Source: Promethearchaeota archaeon
Lineage (GTDB): Archaea > Asgardarchaeota > Lokiarchaeia > Sigyniarchaeales > SOKP01
Assembly (NCBI GenBank): GCA_030615145.1
Contig: JAUWZT010000105.1
Span: forward strand, 1 to 11,671
Length of the DNA: 11,671 bases
Direction: 5' to 3'
A model generated the notes under the pieces. It saw nothing but the letters and a program-made list of their open reading frames with translations, was not told the DNA's origin and did no database searches. How positions within the stretch are numbered: position 1 is the first letter of the stretch; the number at the start of each line of letters is the position of its first letter. This document shows positions 6,918 to 11,671 of this stretch, one piece after another. A program made the position numbers and the translations under genes.

Positions 6918-7805
6918 TTATTTTTTTTCAATTCTTTCTTTAATTGATTCCCATTGATCACTAATATATTGTCTATAATTCTCAATTTGGCTATCAGAGA
7001 CGGTTCTAAATCTTTTTTGGATTTTTAAATATTCCTCAATAGGTTTGCGTTTTGTTGGGTCTAAAAATCTTTTACTATCTTTTGATAAAATAAACTTACC
7101 GTTAATTACTTCATATAACGGCCAGAAACCCGTTTGAATTGCTAGTCTCCCGATCTCAATTGAATCTTTTGGATTATATCCCCATCCCGGAGGGCAAGGA
7201 GCAAGAATGTGTATATATTTTGGACCGTAAATATTTTGAGCGTTCTTAAATTTATCGTATAGATCAAGCGGATACGACGAAATGGCTGTTGCAACATAAG
7301 GGATGCCGTGTGCTTCCATAATTTTAGCCATATTTTTTTTATACCCCACTTTACCATTAGGAGTTGTTGTGCTAAAAGCACCAGGTGGTGTACTTCCACT
7401 TCTTTGAACTCCTGTATTCATATACGCCTCGTTATCATAACAAGCAAAAATAAAGTTGGTCCCTCTCTCAGCTGCTCCGCTTAAACTCTGAATTCCGATA
7501 TCTACAGTTCCGCCATCTCCCGCAAACGCAACGACATTAACATCGTCGGCTAATCCTTTATCTTCAAGTGAAGCTACAATTCCCGAGGCAGAAGCGCCCG
7601 TAGTGGCAAAAGGAGTATGAAGCACAGAAACTTTAGTGGTACAAAACCCTTGCATTCCGTGTAAAACAGTTAAGCACGAAGCGGGTACAGTAATAATTGT
7701 TTTTGGTCCAAGGGCTTTTAGAGCAATTCTATATATTAACGCCATAGAGCATCCTGCACACGCTCTAGTACCGGGGTAAATATATTCTTCTTCAGGTATA
7801 TCCAT
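6918..7805 (-). CDS. porB: pyruvate:ferredoxin oxidoreductase, beta subunit
   Basis: The thiamine-diphosphate subunit of a 2-oxoacid:ferredoxin oxidoreductase. Counting from the TTG at 7817, the TPP/Mg motif is GDGG (100-103), ending at DNEAYMNTG (128-136). Four cysteines in the family's cluster positions, Cys20, Cys23 (CAGC), Cys48 and Cys208 (APCPPGW), should hold the [4Fe-4S] centre that takes electrons from the TPP adduct. Length (about 295-299 residues) and the opening PEEEYIYPGTRACAGC are typical of archaeal PorB. Two starts are possible: TTG 7817-7815, 6 bp after porA, or ATG 7805-7803. The ATG is chosen because the family start lies close to PEEE. It is the last gene of porD-porA-porB. 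Pyruvate is the likely substrate, but other 2-oxoacids cannot be excluded from sequence alone. Confidence 0.94.
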   Translation of the reverse strand: MDIPEEEYIYPGTRACAGCSMALIYRIALKALGPKTIITVPASCLTVLHGMQGFCTTKVSVLHTPFATTGASASGIVASLEDKGLADDVNVVAFAGDGGTVDIGIQSLSGAAERGTNFIFACYDNEAYMNTGVQRSGSTPPGAFSTTTPNGKVGYKKNMAKIMEAHGIPYVATAISSYPLDLYDKFKNAQNIYGPKYIHILAPCPPGWGYNPKDSIEIGRLAIQTGFWPLYEVINGKFILSKDSKRFLDPTKRKPIEEYLKIQKRFRTVSDSQIENYRQYISDQWESIKERIEKK

Positions 7806-7823
7806 TAATTTAACCAATATATC

Positions 7824-9068
7824 TTAACCTCTTTTGAAATATTCTGATTCGTCATAATCACCTAACTGTTCCAATCTTAAACCAATAAAATCTGTTTTAT
7901 GTGATATTATCCCTATTTTGGATTCTTCAATTGCTTTATGCACGCCCTTTATAATATGTTGGTCAGTAATATCTCTACCCCCTAACCCTACTATAAATCC
8001 TTTGATAAAGGGACTATTTTTCAAACCATATAAAGCAGCTTTTAACTCGTACGATAACACGCCTTCGTATCCATAACCAACATCCCTATCAAAAACAACG
8101 ACTTGCTTTTTATTTTTGAAAAACTCTCTTAAATACGAAACTGGAAACGGTCTAAATAGTTTCAAGCTCACTAAACCAACTTTTAACCCGTCTTTTCGAA
8201 GTTTTTTAATCACATTTCGAGCTTGAGAAGCTACTGAACCCATTGCAAAAATAATAGTATCTGCGTCTTCAGTTAAGTGCGTCTTGTAAATTCCATTTCC
8301 GTAAGATCGCCCAAATTTGTCTGCAAATTCGTCATGAACCTCTTTGATCACTTGTATCGAATTTTCAAGAGCTTTTTGCATCGCATATCTATACTCGAAA
8401 TACCCAGGAGCGATTCCTTCTTCACCCCGATCTATTAAATGAGGCGTGGTGACAGGATCTATACCCTTCACTTGAGACATATCTGATAAATTTATATGAT
8501 GTTTTAGAGGAGGTAGAAAATCATCAATATCTTCTTGTTTTTCTAGGATTACGGGCATCATAGTATGGGACAATATATAACCATCATAAGCTACCACTGT
8601 TGGAAGAAAAACTCTTGGATCTTCCGCAATTCTAAAAGCTTGGATATTTGTATCATAAATTTCTTGATTGTCCATGCAAAACATTTGAATCCAACCAACA
8701 TCACGCATAGTAATAAAATCTTGGTGGTCTGTCCAAACTGACCAAGGAGCTCCTGTTGCTCTAGTTGCCAAATTTATTATTATCGGTAATCTATTGCCCG
8801 CAGCCCAAGGTAACATTTCATACATCAACATTAATCCGTGAGAAGATGTTGCTGTGCCCACTCTTGACCCTGTAGCCGAAGCCGCGCAACATACCGCTAA
8901 TGCGGAATGTTCTGATTCTACTTTAACAAAACGGGTATTCATTTTGCCTTTCGAAATAAATTCCGCTATTTTTTCGACTACCGGACTTTGAGGGGTTATT
9001 GGGTACGCCGCAATGACTCCTACTTTAGCTTGCCTGAGAGCTTGAGCTGCTGCATGGTTTCCTGTCAA
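7824..9068 (-). CDS. porA: pyruvate:ferredoxin oxidoreductase, alpha subunit
   Basis: The large subunit of POR, which pairs with PorB to form the TPP active site. Visible blocks are AAYPITPQSP (20-29), KVESEHSA (49-56, with the Glu that activates TPP), TATSSHGLMLMYE (72-84) and PWSVWTDHQD (108-117). A C-terminal transketolase-C-like domain follows from about 270, with TIIFAMGSVASQ and VSLKLFRPFP. Its 414 residues are usual for archaeal PorA. The only canonical start is TTG 9068-9066, giving TGNHAAA directly after the initiator. However, the codons just upstream read Lys-Ile-Lys-Ile in the same frame, and family members normally carry such a beta strand before TGN. The true start may therefore be a non-standard codon upstream, or the protein is slightly short. 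porD ends 48 bp upstream in the same frame; porB follows after 6-18 bp. Confidence 0.93.
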   Translation of the reverse strand: MTGNHAAAQALRQAKVGVIAAYPITPQSPVVEKIAEFISKGKMNTRFVKVESEHSALAVCCAASATGSRVGTATSSHGLMLMYEMLPWAAGNRLPIIINLATRATGAPWSVWTDHQDFITMRDVGWIQMFCMDNQEIYDTNIQAFRIAEDPRVFLPTVVAYDGYILSHTMMPVILEKQEDIDDFLPPLKHHINLSDMSQVKGIDPVTTPHLIDRGEEGIAPGYFEYRYAMQKALENSIQVIKEVHDEFADKFGRSYGNGIYKTHLTEDADTIIFAMGSVASQARNVIKKLRKDGLKVGLVSLKLFRPFPVSYLREFFKNKKQVVVFDRDVGYGYEGVLSYELKAALYGLKNSPFIKGFIVGLGGRDITDQHIIKGVHKAIEESKIGIISHKTDFIGLRLEQLGDYDESEYFKRG

Positions 9069-9116
9069 AATTTTAATTTTGTGACTAATTTTATCAGATT
9101 TTTTTTTCTGTAATTG

Positions 9117-9416
9117 TTATTCAATTTTCACCTCTACCATTTCAATTGCATTTACAGGGCATTCTTCCATACAAATTCCACATCCTTTACAATATTCTAA
9201 ATCTATTTTAGGAGGAATTGTCCTAGATACTACTGCTTCTGGACAATATAGCCAACAATTAAAACAGCTAGGTTTTCCCGATTTTGCCGGAATACATTTT
9301 TCTAAATCAATTACGGGTTTTTTAGGGCTCCATGTGCCCGTTTTCCCAGCTTCCCCCTTTACGGGTTTTTGAACGGAACCTAAGATTTTTTGATAATCCT
9401 TTTTCGTATTAGCCAT
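9117..9416 (-). CDS. porD: pyruvate:ferredoxin oxidoreductase, delta subunit (2[4Fe-4S] ferredoxin)
   Basis: A 99-residue ferredoxin-like subunit that relays electrons from the TPP site to external ferredoxin. Eight cluster cysteines are present. The second motif is standard, CKGCGICMEECP (76-87 from the ATG). The first is stretched: a lone Cys41, then nine residues, then CFNCWLYCP (51-59). WLYCPE-type sequences are characteristic of PorD. ATG 9416-9414 is chosen over GTG 9425-9423. GTGAT lies just upstream, matching part of the archaeal anti-Shine-Dalgarno site, and a TATA-like box at 9447-9458 places transcription start near 9426. It is the first gene of the operon; porA follows in the same frame after one TAA. 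The gamma subunit normally encoded next to PorD is absent on both sides. Confidence 0.93.
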   Translation of the reverse strand: MANTKKDYQKILGSVQKPVKGEAGKTGTWSPKKPVIDLEKCIPAKSGKPSCFNCWLYCPEAVVSRTIPPKIDLEYCKGCGICMEECPVNAIEMVEVKIE

Positions 9417-9444
9417 AAATATCACACAAATTAATGAATAAAAG

Positions 9445-9458
9445 CCAATATAAAAATT
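9445..9458 (-). promoter_or_regulatory. TATA-like promoter of the porDAB operon
   Basis: The minus strand reads AATTTTTATATTGG, with a TATA box centred near 9452. Transcription start is expected near 9426, giving a 10-base leader that contains the partial ribosome site GTGAT (9425-9421) before the porD ATG at 9416. Confidence 0.42.
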
Positions 9459-9489
9459 AATAACTATTGAAATAAAACTCTTCCGATTA

Positions 9490-9510
9490 ATTAAAATAGG
9501 GCTATTTAAT
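9490..9510. repeat. imperfect inverted repeat in the por/kinase divergent region
   Basis: ATTAAAATAG (9490-9499) and CTATTTAAT (9502-9510) are inverted copies differing by one extra A, around a two-base centre. The repeat lies about 40 bases upstream of the por TATA-like box, a reasonable place for an operator. It is AT-rich and could be coincidental. Confidence 0.28.
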
Positions 9511-9534
9511 AGAACTCAAAGATCTTATCTAAGA

Positions 9535-9586
9535 AAAGGCTATTAATCTACTCATACAATATTAATAAAAAAAAATGTTAGCCTTT
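9535..9586. repeat. nested inverted repeat in the por/kinase divergent region
   Basis: AAAGGCTA (9535-9542) and TAGCCTTT (9579-9586) are perfect 8-base inverted copies. Nested inside them, TATTAAT (9541-9547) and ATTAATA (9561-9567) are also inverted copies, sharing two bases with the outer left arm. The element lies in the middle of the divergent spacer, just upstream of the TATA-like box of the kinase gene (9602-9609). It could bind a dimeric regulator affecting one or both genes. Confidence 0.35.
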
Positions 9587-9591
9587 CGAAA

Positions 9592-9610
9592 TAGAAAGAA
9601 ATTTATATTC
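9592..9610 (+). promoter_or_regulatory. BRE/TATA-like promoter of the histidine kinase
   Basis: TAGAAAGAAA is followed by TTTATATT (9602-9609), a purine-rich TFB site plus TATA pattern. Transcription would begin near 9631, about 40 bases before the kinase start. Only position and composition support this. Confidence 0.38.
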
Positions 9611-9673
9611 AACAATTTCATTATCTCTTTAGAAAAAAACATAAACTATGAATGAATATCAGTTCTTTAGGTG

Positions 9674-11035
9674 ATGGATATAGATTATAATAAAGAAGAA
9701 GTTCGAGAAAAATTCAAGGATTTATTTGAACACTCTTTGGATTTAATTTATGTAAATGATTTATACGGCAATTTTCTCGATGCAAACGAATTAACTTTAA
9801 TTTCTCTCGGTTACGAAAGGAAGGACATTCCTAATTTGACTTTTACTGATTTGCTTGACAGAGATGATTTAATTAAGGCATTTAACACATTGAAGGAAGT
9901 AAAAAAAACGGGGAAACAATCTGCCCAGAGGGAATACAAGCTTAAAACAAAAACGGGCGATTATATATTCATCGAAACATATAGCATTCCCTTAAAAAAA
10001 AATGGTAAATTGTACGGGATATTAGGAATAGCCAAAAACATCACCAAACGGAAAAAAACAGCACAAAAATTAAAAGAATCAGCAGAAATGTTCAAATCTT
10101 TATTTAGAGAAGGTCCAATCCCTACTTATACTTGGAAAAAAATAGGAGTTGATTTTGTTCTCATTGATTTTAATAACGCCGCAGATAAAATAACTCAAGG
10201 GCATGTAGAAACTTTTTTAGGAACTAACGCGTCTGAGATGTACAAAGATCGTCCAGATATTTTAAACGATTTATATCTTTGTATAAATGAAAAAACTCAT
10301 ATTACGCGTGAAATGAAGTATAAATATAATTTCTCGAAGGACGAGAGATATTTACTAGTAAATTACGGTTACGTGGGTCCTGATTTAATAATTGTACGCA
10401 CAGAAGATATAACGGAAAGAAAAAAGGCAGAAGAGAAATTAAAGGAATCTGAACTTAAATATCGCGATATGATTAATAATCTAGATGTTGGTTTTTATCA
10501 AGTTACTTTAGATGGAACGATGATAAACCATAATCCAGCCCATAATAAGATTTTAGAATATGATCAAACAGAGAGCCATATAGGTAAAAAAGTGACAGAT
10601 TTTTGGCAATTTCCTGAAGATCGAGATGACTATTTAAAACAGATATTAAAAGATGGTTATGCTAAGAATTTCATCTGCCCATCCCTAACTAAAGAAGGTA
10701 AAAAAGTTGTTATTCAATTAAATTCTCATTTAATGCTCGATAAAGAAGGAAATCCGTTTGGTATTGAAGGAACTTTTATCGATATTACAGAAAAATTCAA
10801 TTTAGAGCAGGACTTAAGAGAATCTGAAGAAAAATTCAGATCTATAGCCGAAAAATCGCTATTGGGCATATGTGTAATACAAGATGATTTGGTTAAATAC
10901 ATTAATAAACAATTTGCTGATCTAATAGGGTATACAGTCGAGGAAGTAAGGAATTGGGAACCTGGTTGGTTTGCGAACGTTATTCACCCAGATGATAGGA
11001 GTTGGGTAATAGAACAAGCTAAAAAGAAACAGTAG
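9674..11035 (+). CDS. multi-PAS sensor histidine kinase, N-terminal part up to an in-frame TAG
   Basis: A cytoplasmic sensor module of 453 residues before a TAG codon. It contains a chain of PAS/PAC domains at about 11-125, 138-248, 262-373 and from 386 onward. Each complete one ends in a DIT(E/K)-like segment followed by a helical linker with LKESE or LRESE, the usual joint in archaeal multi-PAS kinases. There is no membrane segment, so ligands or redox signals are probably sensed in the cytosol. ATG 9674-9676 is used; GTG 9671 directly precedes it. An 8-codon micro-frame from ATG 9648 ends at TGA 9672-9674 and overlaps the start. The fourth PAS domain is interrupted after IHPDDRSWVIEQAKKKQ: the TAG at 11033-11035 removes its last strands, and the same frame then continues with fitting PAS sequence. 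Alone, this product lacks any kinase domain. Confidence 0.82.
   Translation: MDIDYNKEEVREKFKDLFEHSLDLIYVNDLYGNFLDANELTLISLGYERKDIPNLTFTDLLDRDDLIKAFNTLKEVKKTGKQSAQREYKLKTKTGDYIFIETYSIPLKKNGKLYGILGIAKNITKRKKTAQKLKESAEMFKSLFREGPIPTYTWKKIGVDFVLIDFNNAADKITQGHVETFLGTNASEMYKDRPDILNDLYLCINEKTHITREMKYKYNFSKDERYLLVNYGYVGPDLIIVRTEDITERKKAEEKLKESELKYRDMINNLDVGFYQVTLDGTMINHNPAHNKILEYDQTESHIGKKVTDFWQFPEDRDDYLKQILKDGYAKNFICPSLTKEGKKVVIQLNSHLMLDKEGNPFGIEGTFIDITEKFNLEQDLRESEEKFRSIAEKSLLGICVIQDDLVKYINKQFADLIGYTVEEVRNWEPGWFANVIHPDDRSWVIEQAKKKQ
11033..11035 (+). other. in-frame amber (TAG) codon inside the histidine kinase
   Basis: The TAG splits a fourth PAS domain whose two halves match the normal fold in an unbroken frame: HPDDR before it, and YQYRLINKSKKIIWLD (the YRxxxKxGxxxW strand pair) after it. 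No base insertion or deletion is needed to rejoin the halves. In homologous linkers a variable residue sits here, so a single change from AAG, CAG, GAG or a similar codon would explain it. Readthrough, including pyrrolysine insertion, is the alternative. The other complete genes in the window end in TAA, or TGA in one case. Confidence 0.85.
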
Positions 11036-11671
11036 GGTTCAAAAGATGTAAGAAATTATTATCAATATCGCCTAATAAATAAATCTAAAAAAATTATTTG
11101 GTTAGATAATTTCTCTAAAACAATTTTATTTAGAGGACGAAATGCAAACTTAGTTACTGTTGTAAATATTTCGGAACGAAAAATTACCGAACAAAAATTA
11201 AAAGAATCAGAGAGAAAATATCGTAATATCTATGAGAACACTCCTTTTTCAGTAGTATTAATCAATTCACAAGGTGTCGTTGTAGAGGGTAATCCAAAAA
11301 CCGAAGAAATGTTTGGTTATAAGATTGACGAACTAATTGGTAAAAGGTTTATGGATCTTTCAATAATACATCCAGATTACTTATCAACTATTTTCGCACT
11401 TTTTAAGAAGTTTGTAAAAGGAGAAAAAATGCATCGAATAGATATTCTAATACAAAGAAAGAATGGGACTGTTTTTTGGACAAATCTTCAAGCAGCTCTG
11501 ATGAAAATCAGGGATGAAACATTTGTTCAAGCGTTATTTACAGATATCACTAAAAAAAAAGAAGCTGAGTTCCTTTTTGATGAAGAATTAAAAAAATTGA
11601 AGGTACTTGATCAGCTTAGAATAAATTTAATTTCGAGAGTTTCGCACGAATTAAAATCACCACTCGTTTCA
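11036..11671 (+). CDS. multi-PAS sensor histidine kinase, in-frame continuation to the HisKA H-box (partial)
   Basis: The 212 codons after the TAG remain open to the window edge, in the same frame as the upstream part. Residues 1-48 complete the interrupted PAS domain (YQYRLINKSKKIIWLD, then VVNISERK). A linker with LKESERKYRN (55-64) leads into a fifth PAS/PAC domain, about 65-172, ending FTDITKKK. A coiled helix follows, then SRVSHELKSPL (200-210), the HisKA H-box whose His204 (11645-11647) is the phospho-acceptor. The ATPase domain lies beyond the window. If TAG ends translation, the only canonical restart before the H-box that keeps much of the PAS domain is ATG 11309, which leaves a truncated fifth PAS domain. 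The retained open frame suggests recent interruption or readthrough rather than an old pseudogene. Confidence 0.8.

Noticed and set aside
7142..7399. 85-codon open frame on the minus strand
   Set aside because: It is a shifted frame of porB, whose TPP and cysteine motifs are in the other frame.
11020..11060. Frameshift in the histidine kinase
   Set aside because: The PAS sequence continues in the same frame on both sides of the TAG, so a base insertion or deletion is not required; only a stop codon interrupts it.

Overview
The window is a strongly AT-rich piece of archaeal chromosome. An Sm-like RNA-binding protein, a Rio2 kinase and a pyruvate:ferredoxin oxidoreductase (POR) made of separate subunits point to Archaea. 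An eukaryotic-type PPP phosphatase, a possible gelsolin-like membrane protein and a large soluble multi-PAS histidine kinase together suggest an Asgard archaeon, perhaps of the Lokiarchaeia. That lineage call is inferred from gene content alone; no rRNA or ribosomal-protein marker is present. TTG and GTG starts are common, clear Shine-Dalgarno sites are rare, and TATA-like boxes lie where short or absent leaders would be expected.

Layout. 1-272 (minus) is the N-terminal part of a GPH/MelB-type sugar:cation symporter. 423-2462 (minus) is an N6-adenine DNA methyltransferase with a TaqI/Eco57I-like target-recognition region and no visible nuclease. 2602-3498 (plus) is a PPP-family phosphatase, preceded by a possible 27-codon ORF that overlaps it by GTGA. 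It runs tail to tail, with no gap, into a gamma-glutamylcyclotransferase-like gene (3499-3942, minus). Then come an LSm gene (4032-4286, minus), a divergent class I methyltransferase (4398-5018, plus) and Rio2 (5027-5914, minus), a small RNA/ribosome-biogenesis neighbourhood. 6012-6797 (minus) encodes a four-helix membrane protein with a gelsolin-like soluble head. 6918-9416 (minus) is a porD-porA-porB operon without a gamma subunit. A 250-bp divergent region with two inverted repeats separates it from a multi-PAS histidine kinase (9674 to the window end, plus).

Functionally, the por operon converts a 2-oxoacid (probably pyruvate), CoA and oxidised ferredoxin to acyl-CoA, CO2 and reduced ferredoxin, a central step in anaerobic archaeal carbon metabolism. 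The kinase is a cytoplasmic sensor whose partner regulator is not visible. LSm and Rio2 belong to RNA handling and 30S maturation; the remaining genes look like independent units.

The main oddity is an in-frame TAG at 11033-11035 inside the fourth PAS domain of the kinase. The same frame stays open and PAS-like for 212 more codons, up to the phospho-acceptor histidine motif. It could be a point nonsense mutation, an assembly error, or a readthrough/pyrrolysine codon. All eleven complete protein genes except the kinase stop at TAA or TGA. No gene-free stretch exceeds 300 bases. I saw no rRNA, tRNA, CRISPR array, insertion sequence or replication origin.
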